A DNA stretch of 64,000 nucleotides from Actinomadura cremea (GTDB lineage: Bacteria; Actinomycetota; Actinomycetes; Streptosporangiales; Streptosporangiaceae): assembly GCF_014648495.1 (NCBI RefSeq), contig NZ_BMRF01000011.1, positions 1 through 64,000 on the forward strand. Reading direction: 5' to 3'. The first letter of the stretch is position 1. Each line of letters begins with the position of its first letter. Position numbers and translations under genes: made by a program. This document shows, one piece after another, positions 1 to 8,164 of the stretch. The notes beneath the pieces were generated by a model that had not been told where the DNA came from, made no database searches, and was given only the letters and a program-made list of their open reading frames with translations.

Positions 1-102
1 GACGTCCAGCGGACGGGCGTACTCGCGGTCGATCCGGTCGCGGACGCGGCGCAGCCGCGCGAGATCGCTCAGCTGCTGGTCGGCGGCGGGTCTGCTGGTC
101 AC
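1..102 (-). CDS. AraC-family transcriptional regulator, N-terminal fragment (runs off the left edge)
   Basis: Reading leftward from a GTG at 102 there are 34 open codons up to the window edge. The peptide (start MTSRPAADQQ, then DLARLRRVRDRIDREYARPLDV) matches the N-terminal helix that precedes the DNA-binding domain of short actinobacterial AraC-type regulators, where helices made of RxxRDxIDxxYA are typical. The helix-turn-helix itself lies outside the window. It is divergent from the tryptophan dioxygenase gene, separated by about 150 bases. Family assignment is by recognition of this short stretch only, so the regulated genes cannot be named. Confidence 0.55.
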   Translation of the reverse strand, partial: MTSRPAADQQLSDLARLRRVRDRIDREYARPLDV

Positions 103-251
103 GGCTCGATCGTGCCATACGGGGGTGACGGTCCGGCACCGGCGGCACGTTCGAGCCGTATGCCGGATATGCGGGACTTACCGAGTTGCCGGGCCCGTGT
201 GGGCGTTCCCCTATGCTGCGGGTCACATCCGTGTATCGCAAGGAGGCGGTG

Positions 252-1085
252 ATGGCGGATTCGCCGACGATGACGTACGGCGGGTACCTGCGGCTGGACC
301 GGCTGCTGTCGTGCCAGCGGCCCAGGACGGACGCGCACGACGAGCTGCTGTTCGTGATCATCCACCAGGTGTACGAGCTGTGGTTCAAGCAGATCCTGCA
401 CGAGGCCGACCTGCTGCAGCGCCGGCTCGAGGAGGGCAACAGCGGGGGATCGCTGCACACCGCGCGCCGGATCGCCAAGATCCTCAAGACGGTGGTCGGG
501 CAGCTGGACGTGCTGGAGACGATGACGCCCCGGCAGTTCGCCGCGTTCCGCGACGAGCTCGGCAGCTCCAGCGGGTTCCAGAGCGAGCAGTTCCGCGAGC
601 TCGAGGCGGTGCTCGGGCGGCGCTCGTTCCCCGCGTCGGACCTGCGCGGGGACGAGCGGCTCCGTGCTGCGGCGTCCCGCCCGTCCCTGCTGGACTCGCT
701 GCTGCGCTACCTCGCCGGGCGCGGGTACGCGATCCCGGAGGCGGCGCTGGAGCGGGACTTCTCCCTGCCGTGGGAGCCGGACGCGCGGGTGCAGCGGGCG
801 CTGCTGGCGGTGTACGCGGACGAGAGCGGCCCGGCCGCCGAGGTCTGCGAGGCGCTCGTCGACGTGGACGAGGGCGTCCAGGAGTGGCGGTACCGGCACC
901 TGAAGATGGTGGAGCGGACGATCGGCGCGAAGATCGGCACGGGTGGCTCGGCGGGTGCCGACTACCTGCGCGCCACGCTGTTCGCGCCCGCGTTCCCGGA
1001 CCTGTGGGAGGTCCGCTCGCAGACGGAGCCGGCGGAGGACGCCGCGTGGACGGACCCGGCGGGGGGCACGGCGCATGGCGGGTGA
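252..1085 (+). CDS. kynA: Tryptophan 2,3-dioxygenase
   Basis: Haem dioxygenase of 277 residues that opens the indole ring of L-tryptophan to N-formylkynurenine, the first step of the kynurenine pathway. Visible family signatures are HDELLFVIIHQVYELWFKQ (residues 29-47), SGFQSEQFRE, and WRYRHLKMVERTIG followed by GTGGSAG. His216 in RHLKMVE is the expected proximal haem ligand. Length fits bacterial tryptophan dioxygenases. The ATG at 252 is chosen over upstream in-frame starts because AAGGAGG lies directly before it and the conserved domain starts a few residues later. Its stop overlaps the next gene by 11 bases, so translation of the two is probably coupled. Confidence 0.95.
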   Translation: MADSPTMTYGGYLRLDRLLSCQRPRTDAHDELLFVIIHQVYELWFKQILHEADLLQRRLEEGNSGGSLHTARRIAKILKTVVGQLDVLETMTPRQFAAFRDELGSSSGFQSEQFRELEAVLGRRSFPASDLRGDERLRAAASRPSLLDSLLRYLAGRGYAIPEAALERDFSLPWEPDARVQRALLAVYADESGPAAEVCEALVDVDEGVQEWRYRHLKMVERTIGAKIGTGGSAGADYLRATLFAPAFPDLWEVRSQTEPAEDAAWTDPAGGTAHGG

Positions 1086-2388
1086 CGGGGAGCGGGTCGC
1101 GATCGTCGGGGCCGGGCTGGCCGGGTGCCTGCTGGCGGTGCTGCTCGGCCGGCGCGGCCTCGCGGTGACGGTGTACGAGCGGCGGCCCGACCCGCGCGTC
1201 GCGGGCGCCGAGCGGGGCCGGTCGATCAACCTGGCGATCTCGGCGCGCGGCCTCGCGGCCCTGGAACGGGTGGGGCTGCGCGACCGGGCACTGGAAGGGG
1301 CGCTGCCGATGCACGGCCGGATGGTGCATCCGGCGGGAGGCGAGCCGAACTTCCAGCCGTACAGCGCGGACGGCGCGCGGGCGATCAACTCGATCAGCCG
1401 CACGGAGCTGAACCGGTTCCTGCTCGACACGGCCGAGGCGACGCCCGGGGTCGTGCTGCGCTTCGCCGAGCGCGTCACCGGCGTGGACGCCGAGGCGGGC
1501 GCGGTGCTGCTCGAGGACGCCGCCCCGGAGCCGGCGAGCGTGATCCTCGCCGGGGACGGCGCGTTCAGCGCGGTGCGGCGGTCGCTGCGGCTGGAGCACG
1601 ACGACGCGGACTTCCTCGAGCACGCCTACAAGGAGCTGACCGTCCCGCCGCGGGACGGGGAGTTCGCGCTCGATCCGGACGCGCTGCACGTCTGGCCGCG
1701 CGGGACGTCCATGATGATCGCGCTGCCGAACCTCGACCGGTCGTTCACCTGCACGCTGTTCTGGCCGCGGAGCGACTTCGCCGCGCTGCGGACCCCCGGC
1801 GCGGTGACCGCCTACTTCGCCGAGCACTATCCGGACGTCGCGGGCCTGATGCCGGACCTGGTGGACGACTACGAGCGGAACCCGGTCGGGTCCCTGGTGA
1901 CCGTCCGGTGCGAGCCGTGGGTGCGGCGGGGCGCGGGCGCGGACGTCGCGCTGCTCGGCGACGCCGCGCACGCGATCGTCCCGTTCTTCGGGCAGGGCGC
2001 CAACTGCGCGTTCGAGGACTGCATCGAGATCGACCGGTGCCTGGACGAGACGGGAGGCGGCTGGGCGCGCGCGCTGGAGCTGTACCAGGAGCGGCGGAAG
2101 GCCAACACGGACGCGATAGCCGAGATGGCGCTCGACAACTTCGTCGAGATGCGCGACCGGGTGTCGTCGCCGGTCTACCGGGCGAAGCAGGCGGCGCAGC
2201 ACGCGCTGGAGCGGCGGCTGGCGGGCCGGTACGTCTCCCGGTACGAGCTGGTGTCGTTCTCGACGATGCCCTACGCGCGGATCCCCGCCCGGATCAGGCG
2301 GCAGAACCTGCTCCTCGGCGGCGCCGTGCTCGGTGCGGCCGCCGTCGCGGCCCTGACCGTCCGCGCGGCCCTGCGCGCGGCGCGCTAG
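1075..2388 (+). CDS. kmo: Kynurenine 3-monooxygenase (FAD-dependent)
   Basis: Flavoprotein of 437 residues that hydroxylates L-kynurenine to 3-hydroxykynurenine using NADPH and oxygen. The N-terminal dinucleotide-binding loop GAGLAG is at residues 12-17. RSINLAISARGLAALE and INSISRTELNRFLL are characteristic of this enzyme rather than of generic aromatic hydroxylases. The second FAD motif GDAAHAIVPFFGQGANC is at about 295-311. A hydrophobic C-terminal segment (LLLGGAVLGAAAVAAL) resembles the C-terminal membrane anchor of eukaryotic and some bacterial enzymes. The gene starts inside the end of the dioxygenase gene and ends sharing bases with the stop of the convergent transporter. No kynureninase or kynurenine formamidase is present in the window. 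Confidence 0.93.
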   Translation: MAGDGERVAIVGAGLAGCLLAVLLGRRGLAVTVYERRPDPRVAGAERGRSINLAISARGLAALERVGLRDRALEGALPMHGRMVHPAGGEPNFQPYSADGARAINSISRTELNRFLLDTAEATPGVVLRFAERVTGVDAEAGAVLLEDAAPEPASVILAGDGAFSAVRRSLRLEHDDADFLEHAYKELTVPPRDGEFALDPDALHVWPRGTSMMIALPNLDRSFTCTLFWPRSDFAALRTPGAVTAYFAEHYPDVAGLMPDLVDDYERNPVGSLVTVRCEPWVRRGAGADVALLGDAAHAIVPFFGQGANCAFEDCIEIDRCLDETGGGWARALELYQERRKANTDAIAEMALDNFVEMRDRVSSPVYRAKQAAQHALERRLAGRYVSRYELVSFSTMPYARIPARIRRQNLLLGGAVLGAAAVAALTVRAALRAAR

Positions 2389-3842
2389 CCGGGCGACGCC
2401 CGCGTCCCGCGCGCGCGGCGGCGGCCGCCGGCCAGATCGGCGACCGCCGCCGCCAGCGCCGCGAGGACGAACAGCAGGATCACGATGAGCCCGCGCCGGA
2501 ACGCCGCGGCCCAGTCGCCCGTCCCGGCGACGCCCTCGAAGAACACCGACCCGACCCACGCGATCCCGGCGGCGGTCCCGACGCGCTGCCCGGTCTGCAG
2601 GACGCCGGCGGCGCTGCCGCCCTCGGCGTGGTGCACCTCCGACAGCGTGATCGTCTGGTTCGGCGAGATGACCAGGCCGCTGCCGAACCCGGCGACGAGC
2701 AGCGGCAGCGCCGTCGCCCACCCCACGCCCGTCCCGGGGACCAGCTCGACCGCGACCCACGCCGCCGCCATCCCCGCGGCGACCACCGCGAGCCCGGCGG
2801 CGACCAGCGACCGCCCGTACCGGTCGACGATCCGCCCGCCGATCACGGCCGCGACGCCCGACCCGACGGAGAACGGGGCGATGGCCAGGCCCGCGCCGAG
2901 CGCGCTGTAGCCGAGCCCGTTCTGCAGGTAGAGCGTGAAGATGAAGAAGACGGCGGTGAACCCCGCGAAGTACAGCAGCGCGATCGTCGAGCCCAGCGCG
3001 TACGAGCGGAGCCGGAAGAGCGCGAGGTCCACCATCGGCGAGCGGGCGCGGCGTTCCCAGGCGACGAACACCGCGATCAGCGCGGCGCCCGCCGGGAGCA
3101 GCAGCCATTTGACCGCGCCCTGCCACTGCTGGTGCTGGACGAACGGCAGCAGCACGCACAGCACGCCCGCGCCCAGCAGCAGGACCCCGAGCGGGTCCAG
3201 CCCCTGCCGCGCGCCGTAGATCGGGGCGGGCAGCAGCCACCGCGCGAGGAAGAGCGCCGCGACGCCCACCGGCACGTTGACGTAGAACACCCACCGCCAC
3301 CCCTCCCCGGGCCCGGCCAGCGCGATGATGCCGCCGCCCAGCAGCGGCCCGGCGGCGGTCGCGAGCCCGATGACGGCGCCGAGCGCGCCGAACGCCCGGC
3401 CCCGCTCGGCGCCGCGGAACAGCTGCTGGATCAGGCCCGCCACCTGCGGGTTGAGGATGCCGCCCGCGACGCCCTGCACGAGCCGCGCGACGATCAGCCA
3501 CAGGTCGCTCTGCGCGGCCCCGGCGAGCGCGCTCGCCACGGTGAACAGCGCCAGCCCGGACATGAACACGGCGCGGCGGCTGCGGGCGTCGCCGAGCCGT
3601 CCGGCCGGGACCAGGACGAGCCCGAACGTCAGCGCGTACCCGGACACGATCCACTGCAGGCCCGCCTCCGAGGTGTCCAGCCCTTCCCGGATGGTGGGCA
3701 GCGCCACGTTGACGATGCTGACGTCGAGCAGCGTCATGAAGGCCGCGACGAGGCAGACGGCGAGCGCCTGCCAGCGCCGGTCCGTCCCGGCGGTGCGGTC
3801 GGGGCCGTCGGAGTGCACGGGCCGGTCTTTTCCGGAGATCAC
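2385..3842 (-). CDS. DHA2-type MFS drug/metabolite exporter
   Basis: Proton-driven efflux transporter of 485 residues with the repeated hydrophobic segments expected for a 14-helix EmrB/QacA-type protein. Motifs: LDVSIVNVALPTIREGL in helix 1 (motif D1 of this family), GRLGDARSRR in the first cytoplasmic loop (motif A), and RLVQGVAGGILNP (motif B). It converges on the kynurenine monooxygenase gene so tightly that the two stop codons overlap. That invites the idea that it exports a kynurenine-derived compound, but convergent orientation is weak evidence and the substrate is unknown. It diverges from the small protein gene at 3884. Confidence 0.88.
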   Translation of the reverse strand: MISGKDRPVHSDGPDRTAGTDRRWQALAVCLVAAFMTLLDVSIVNVALPTIREGLDTSEAGLQWIVSGYALTFGLVLVPAGRLGDARSRRAVFMSGLALFTVASALAGAAQSDLWLIVARLVQGVAGGILNPQVAGLIQQLFRGAERGRAFGALGAVIGLATAAGPLLGGGIIALAGPGEGWRWVFYVNVPVGVAALFLARWLLPAPIYGARQGLDPLGVLLLGAGVLCVLLPFVQHQQWQGAVKWLLLPAGAALIAVFVAWERRARSPMVDLALFRLRSYALGSTIALLYFAGFTAVFFIFTLYLQNGLGYSALGAGLAIAPFSVGSGVAAVIGGRIVDRYGRSLVAAGLAVVAAGMAAAWVAVELVPGTGVGWATALPLLVAGFGSGLVISPNQTITLSEVHHAEGGSAAGVLQTGQRVGTAAGIAWVGSVFFEGVAGTGDWAAAFRRGLIVILLFVLAALAAAVADLAGGRRRARGTRASPG

Positions 3843-3883
3843 CGGGCCAAACGCGGTGCCGCCGCCTGTGCCACGCTGGTCCG

Positions 3884-4120
3884 GTGACCGAATCGACGCC
3901 GCAGCGCGACCCCGACGACCTGCAGTGCTCCGCCAAGGGCTGCCGTGCCGACGCGGTGTGGGCGCTGCGCTGGAACAACCCGAAGATCCACACGCCCGAT
4001 CGCCGGAAGATCTGGCTGGCCTGCGACGAGCACCGCGCGAGCCTGTCGGCGTTCCTCGACCGCCGCGACTTCCTCAAGGACGTGGTGCCGGTGGACGAGC
4101 GGGACCGTCCCGGCGCCTGA
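3884..4120 (+). CDS. Small conserved actinobacterial protein (often labelled acetone carboxylase in databases)
   Basis: A 78-residue protein with two Cys (CSAKGCRADAVWALRWNNPK near the start) and a third in WLACDEHR, giving a CxxxxC...C/H pattern that could bind a metal. The core LRWNNPKxHTPDRRKxWLACxEH is one I recognise from many Streptomyces and relatives, where it carries the unsupported name acetone carboxylase; nothing in the sequence indicates carboxylase activity. The GTG at 3884 has no clear ribosome site and the transcript may be leaderless. Only 41 bases separate it from the divergent exporter start. Confidence 0.72.
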   Translation: MTESTPQRDPDDLQCSAKGCRADAVWALRWNNPKIHTPDRRKIWLACDEHRASLSAFLDRRDFLKDVVPVDERDRPGA

Positions 4121-4147
4121 CCCGGCCGTCCGGCCGTCCGGCGGGCG

Positions 4148-4444
4148 TCAGGCCTCGTCGAGGACGGGTTCGCCCGCCGGCTGCGGAACGTCGTCGGGCG
4201 CCGCCTCGGGGGCGCCGGTGTCCCAGCCCTCGGCCAGCTCGGTGAGGCGGGCGGCGGCGTCCCGCGCGGGCGCGCCGCGGCCGACGGCCAGGCCCAGCAG
4301 GTAGGCGGTGATCGGCGCACCGGGACGGGCGACGCCGTGCGCCACGTCCCGGGCGAGGTCGAGCACCAGGTCGCGGTCGATGTCGCCCCGGTCCAGGCCG
4401 AGTTCGCGGCAGACCGCGTCCATCCAGTCCTCGAGCACGGACAT
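4148..4444 (-). CDS. DUF6457-type small protein linked to molybdenum cofactor genes
   Basis: A 98-residue, acidic, mostly helical protein beginning MSVLEDWMDAVCRELGL and containing DLVLDLARDVAHGVARP followed by PITAYLLGLAVG. This DLARDVAHGVxRPxAPxTxYLxG pattern belongs to a small family usually found beside mobA or as a C-terminal extension of MobA in actinobacteria. Function is unknown; association with molybdenum cofactor guanylylation is inferred from this recurring neighbourhood. AAGGGGGAT precedes the ATG. It lies 140 bases downstream of mobA and in the same orientation. The last 25 residues are acidic and low in complexity. Confidence 0.75.
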   Translation of the reverse strand: MSVLEDWMDAVCRELGLDRGDIDRDLVLDLARDVAHGVARPGAPITAYLLGLAVGRGAPARDAAARLTELAEGWDTGAPEAAPDDVPQPAGEPVLDEA

Positions 4445-4584
4445 GGCATCCCCCTTCGCGGACGTCAGCGATTCCGAGTGATGCCCACTCTCGCACGATC
4501 GACGCGCCCCCCTCCAAGGGGGTCCCGCGCGCGTCCTCCGCCCATGCGCATCGCCCCATGGGCGTCCGGGCGATGCGGGTTCGG

Positions 4585-5172
4585 TCAGTTCGGCGCGGGG
4601 TCGGCCAGGTCTCGGGCGCGGGCGAGTTCCTCGGGGGTGTCGCAGTCGTACCAGGGCGGGCGCCCGCCCGCGGGCAGGACGAGCCGGGCCGGTTCGAGGG
4701 GGGCGAGCAGCCCGCGCAGGGACGTCCCGTCGTAGGCGTCCAGGGCGGTGCGGAGCGCGGCGGTGCGCCAGCAGCCGGCGAGCCACTGGTCGCGGCCGTC
4801 CTCGTCCACCAGCACGGCACCGGATGCCGGGCCGGTGAGCGCGCCGAGCAGGCGGGTGAGATGGGCGGGGCCGAGGAAGGGGAGGTCGGCGGCCAGCAGC
4901 GCGACCCGCGGCGCCCGGACCTCGGCGAGCCCGGCGCGCAGGGCGGGGACGGGGCCCGCGCCGGGCGGGTCCTCGCGCACGCGGACGGCGTCCACCGCGA
5001 GGTCGCGGGCCGGGCCGACCACGACGAGGCGGGCCGCGCCGGACGCGGCCGCGGCGACGCGTTCGAGGAGGGCGCGGCCCCCGACGCGGGCCGCGGGCTT
5101 GTCGGCGCCGCCGAACCGGCGGGCCGCTCCCCCGGCGAGGACCACCGCGTCCCACGCCCCGGAGCCGGGCAC
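4585..5172 (-). CDS. mobA: Molybdenum cofactor guanylyltransferase MobA
   Basis: Transfers GMP from GTP to molybdopterin, making the bis-MGD form used by formate dehydrogenase and related enzymes. The 195-residue protein shows the nucleotidyltransferase loop LAGGAARRFGGADKP at residues 12-26 and the metal-binding AADLPFL. The C-terminal WYDCDTPEELARA is the usual end of this family. A GTG start one base after the moaA stop indicates translational coupling to moaA. It is followed by the DUF6457 protein. The presence of mobA fits a bacterium that makes a molybdo-bis-MGD enzyme, although no such enzyme is in the window. Confidence 0.9.
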   Translation of the reverse strand: MPGSGAWDAVVLAGGAARRFGGADKPAARVGGRALLERVAAAASGAARLVVVGPARDLAVDAVRVREDPPGAGPVPALRAGLAEVRAPRVALLAADLPFLGPAHLTRLLGALTGPASGAVLVDEDGRDQWLAGCWRTAALRTALDAYDGTSLRGLLAPLEPARLVLPAGGRPPWYDCDTPEELARARDLADPAPN

Positions 5173-5173
5173 C

Positions 5174-6163
5174 TCAGCCCCCGATGGCCGACATGGGACG
5201 GGCGGGCTGCAGGAAGGACGGGTCGTCGATGCCGTGCCCGGCGCGCTTGGCGCGGACGGCCGCGACCCACCGCTCGGCGAGGTCGTCGTCGGACGCGCCG
5301 CCGCGCAGCGCGTCGCGCAGGTTGGACTCCTCGGTCGCGAACAGGCAGTTGCGGATCTGCCCGTCGGCGGTGAGCCGCACCCGGTCGCAGGCGCCGCAGA
5401 ACGGGCGGGTCACCGAGCCGATGACGCCGACGGTCGCGGGGCCGCCGTCGACGACGAAGTTCTCGGCGGGCGCGCTGCCGCGCTCGTCCGGGTCCTCGGG
5501 GGCGAGGTCGAACGCGGCGCCGAGCCGCTCGAGGATCTCGTCGGCGGTGATCATGTCGTCGCGGGTCCAGCCGTGCTGGGCGTCCAGCGGCATCTGCTCG
5601 ATGAACCGCAGCCGGTAGCCGTGCTCGATGCAGTGGCGCAGCAGCGGGACGGCCTCGTGGTCGTTGACGCCGCGCATCAGCACCGCGTTGATCTTCACGG
5701 GCGACAGCCCGGCGGCATGGGCGGCGGCGAGGCCGCGCAGCACGTCGTCGAACCGGTCGCGGTGCGCGAGCCGCTTGAACGTCGCGCGGTCGAGGGTGTC
5801 GAGGGAGACGTTGACCCGGTCGAGACCGGCGTCGGCGAGCGGCGCGGCGAGCCGTTCGAGGCCGATCCCGTTGGTGGTCAGCGAGATCTGCGGGCGGGGC
5901 CGCAGCGCGGCCGTCCGGCGGACGATCTCGGGCAGGCCGCGGCGCAGCAGCGGCTCGCCGCCGGTGTAGCGAACCTCACGGATGCCGAGCCGCTCGACGC
6001 CGAGCGCGACCAGCCGCGCCACCTCGTCGTCGGTGAGCAGTTCCGGCTTGGGCAGCCAGTCCAGCCCTTCGGGCGGCATGCAGTAGGAGCAGCGGAGGTT
6101 GCAGCGGTCGGTGAGGGAGACCCGCAGGTCCGTCGCGATACGGCCGAAGCTGTCGGCGAGCAC
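5174..6163 (-). CDS. moaA: GTP 3',8-cyclase MoaA
   Basis: Radical-SAM enzyme for the first step of molybdopterin synthesis, turning GTP into 3',8-cyclo-7,8-dihydro-GTP. The N-terminal cluster motif is Cys21, Cys25, Cys28 (TDRCNLRCSYCMP). The C-terminal second cluster motif is FCGACDRVRLTADG...NC, and the protein ends in the obligatory Gly-Gly. With the GTG at 6163 the protein is 329 residues and begins VLADSFGRIATDLRVSLTDRC, the normal family start; an upstream in-frame ATG would add a nonconserved tail. It heads a leftward unit with mobA and diverges from the lipase gene at 6304. Confidence 0.93.
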   Translation of the reverse strand: MLADSFGRIATDLRVSLTDRCNLRCSYCMPPEGLDWLPKPELLTDDEVARLVALGVERLGIREVRYTGGEPLLRRGLPEIVRRTAALRPRPQISLTTNGIGLERLAAPLADAGLDRVNVSLDTLDRATFKRLAHRDRFDDVLRGLAAAHAAGLSPVKINAVLMRGVNDHEAVPLLRHCIEHGYRLRFIEQMPLDAQHGWTRDDMITADEILERLGAAFDLAPEDPDERGSAPAENFVVDGGPATVGVIGSVTRPFCGACDRVRLTADGQIRNCLFATEESNLRDALRGGASDDDLAERWVAAVRAKRAGHGIDDPSFLQPARPMSAIGG

Positions 6164-6303
6164 GGGCGCCCCTTTCAACGTCCGGTGGATCACCCAGCCT
6201 ATTGCGGACATTGACGATTCGTTCCATCGCGGGAGACGGTATCCGCCTGATCGACGGGGAGTTCTCCCGGAGGACGCTCCAGAGACCGACGTGGGAGGTA
6301 CCG

Positions 6304-7128
6304 GTGGCGCAGGCACGGGAGTGGGAGTTCGCGGGGGTGCGGGGCGCCGTCACCGCACGGATCTGGGCGGCGGACGACCCGCGCTACCTCGCCGTCCTCG
6401 CGCACGGTTACGGCGAGCACCTCGGACGGTACGAGCACGTGGCCGGCGCGCTGGTGCGGCACGGCGCGACCGTGTGCGGCCCCGACCACATGGGGCACGG
6501 GCGTTCCGCGGGCGAACGGGTGCTGGTCGAGGACTACGAGGACGTCGTCGCGGACCTGCACACGGTCGTGGAGGCCGCCCGCGACGACCATCCGGGGCTC
6601 CCGGTCGTCCTGATCGGCCACTCGATGGGCGGGATGATCGCCGCGCGGTACGCGCAGGCGCACGGGGACGTCCTGACGGGGCTGGTGCTGTCGGGGCCGG
6701 TGCTCGGCCGCTGGCGGACCGTCGACGACCTGCTGCCGCTGGAGGAGATGCCGGACGAGCCGATCGACACCGCGACGCTGTCGCGGGACCCGGCCGTCGG
6801 CGTCGCCTACACCGGCGACCCGCTGGTGTGGCACGGCCCGTTCAAGAAGGCGACCGTCCGGGCGCTGGACGCGTGCCTGCGGCGCATCAACGAGACGGGG
6901 TCGCTCGGCGAGCTGCCGACGCTGTGGGTGCACGGCGACGACGACCGGCTCGTCCCGCTGGACGACACCCGCACCGGCATCGAGAGGGTGCGGGGCGCCG
7001 ACCTGACCGAGGTGATCTATCCGGACGCGCGGCACGAGGTGTTCAACGAGACGAACCGGGACGAGGTCCTCGGGGACGTCACCACGTTCATCGACCGCGT
7101 GCTGGAACCGGCCGCTTCGTCCGCGTAG
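6304..7128 (+). CDS. Alpha/beta hydrolase, monoacylglycerol lipase-like
   Basis: Serine hydrolase of 274 residues of the monoglyceride lipase type, probably cytosolic or membrane-peripheral. The oxyanion motif AHGYGEH is followed by PDHMGHGRS and the nucleophile elbow GHSMGG with Ser107. The acid lies in WVHGDDDRLVP and the histidine in DARHEVFNE. The GTG at 6304 is preferred because GGGAGG lies a few bases upstream and the fold starts shortly after; an ATG at 6202 would add 34 nonconserved residues. The 3' end overlaps the convergent gene at 7088 by 41 bases. The substrate is inferred from family resemblance only. Confidence 0.85.
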   Translation: MAQAREWEFAGVRGAVTARIWAADDPRYLAVLAHGYGEHLGRYEHVAGALVRHGATVCGPDHMGHGRSAGERVLVEDYEDVVADLHTVVEAARDDHPGLPVVLIGHSMGGMIAARYAQAHGDVLTGLVLSGPVLGRWRTVDDLLPLEEMPDEPIDTATLSRDPAVGVAYTGDPLVWHGPFKKATVRALDACLRRINETGSLGELPTLWVHGDDDRLVPLDDTRTGIERVRGADLTEVIYPDARHEVFNETNRDEVLGDVTTFIDRVLEPAASSA

Positions 7129-8161
7129 CGAGCTCGCGCAGCAGTTCGGCGCGGCGGGCGGGCGCGGCGTCGCCGGCGGCGGCGGTCTCCAGCGCCCACA
7201 GCAGGTCCTCGTCGACGCGCTCGGCCCGGTCCCGCAGGAGGAGGTACGCGCCGACGGCGCCGATGCTCGCGAGGGCGTCGAGCGTCCAGACGCCGGCCGC
7301 CTCGAGCCGTTCGGCGTCGCGGCGGCCGAGCGGGCGGCAGTTGCGGACGCGGCGGGACCGCCCGCGCCCGATCGCGCCGTGCCGCCGCCAGACCAGGGGC
7401 CGCAGCTCGGCGCCGTCGGCGGGGGCGTCCGGGCGGGCGAGGATCTCGGCGCGCGCCCGCCGCGCGGTGCTCACGTCACGATGGAAGTCGCGGAACACCT
7501 GGACCTCGCCCGGGGCGCTGTGGTCCCACTTGCCCAGGTACGTGTAGTCCATGCCGTACCGGCCGGACGTGTCGAGGCCGGCGGCGGCCAGGGCCCAGAG
7601 GCGCGCCTCGCGCGGGGTGGACGGCGCGAGCGCGATCAGCCCGTTCGTCCGTTCGACCCGGCCCGACTCCGGCCACCGCCAGGAGTCGCGGACCCAGGCC
7701 GGCTCCTCGCGCAGCGCGGCGTCCAGGCCGTGCGTGCGCCAGCGGACGGTCCCGTCCGGTGCGGCGCGCAGCGGCAGCCGCCGCGCGAGGTCGCGGGCGG
7801 CCCGCCGCCCGAACGGGGTGCACCAGCCGGGGACGATCACGATCGGGTCGGGCGGGTCGGCGTCGAACGGCGTCGGGACGAGGAACGGCCGGTCGACGAC
7901 GAGCAGCGTGCCCGGCCGCGCCTGGTAGGACAGGCCCCACAGCAGCCGGCCGAGGACGCGCGCGCCGTGCCCGTCCGACAGCACGTGCCAGGTCTCGTGG
8001 AACCGGTTCGTGCCGAACCGCACGGCCGTCCCCGGCCGGAGCCCGACGACCGTGCACGGGCGGCCGTCGAGCCGGGCGGCGCGGCGGTGCAGCTTCATGC
8101 CGTCGCCCGCGTGCCGGGCGCTGCCCGTCCGCTGCGCCGCCCCCGCCGTCCGGCCCGCCAC
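7088..8161 (-). CDS. Uncharacterised protein with a C-terminal TfoX_C-like domain, downstream of rtcB
   Basis: A 357-residue basic protein in two parts. The first 250 or so residues (MKLHRRAARL..., FGTNRFHETWHVL, VPTPFDADPPDPIVIVPGWC, YGMDYTYLGKWD) form an uncharacterised region rich in Trp and Arg. The last 80 residues (RPLGRRDAERLEAAGVWTLDAL, GAVGAYLLLRDR, LLWALETAAAG) match the TfoX C-terminal domain, a helix-hairpin-helix-like module. The GTG at 8161 follows the rtcB stop by three bases with AAGGG in front; an ATG at 8098 is an alternative. Coupling to an RNA ligase gene suggests nucleic-acid work, which is inference only. The 3' end overlaps the lipase gene. Confidence 0.72.
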   Translation of the reverse strand: MAGRTAGAAQRTGSARHAGDGMKLHRRAARLDGRPCTVVGLRPGTAVRFGTNRFHETWHVLSDGHGARVLGRLLWGLSYQARPGTLLVVDRPFLVPTPFDADPPDPIVIVPGWCTPFGRRAARDLARRLPLRAAPDGTVRWRTHGLDAALREEPAWVRDSWRWPESGRVERTNGLIALAPSTPREARLWALAAAGLDTSGRYGMDYTYLGKWDHSAPGEVQVFRDFHRDVSTARRARAEILARPDAPADGAELRPLVWRRHGAIGRGRSRRVRNCRPLGRRDAERLEAAGVWTLDALASIGAVGAYLLLRDRAERVDEDLLWALETAAAGDAAPARRAELLRELATRTKRPVPARGR

Positions 8162-8164
8162 CGG

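Noticed and set aside
1125-3887. A 920-codon plus-strand frame across kmo and the exporter
   Set aside because: Low-complexity Arg/Ala/Gly-rich translation with no recognisable motif; the other frames contain complete enzyme motifs.
484-4449. A 1321-codon open frame on the minus strand across the kynurenine genes and exporter
   Set aside because: It is a GC-skew shadow of three real genes: Arg/Pro/Ala-rich, no domain, and contradicted by the clear kynA, kmo and MFS frames.
6164-6316. Longer moaA start at 6316
   Set aside because: The added 51 residues are nonconserved; the GTG at 6163 gives the family-standard start and length.
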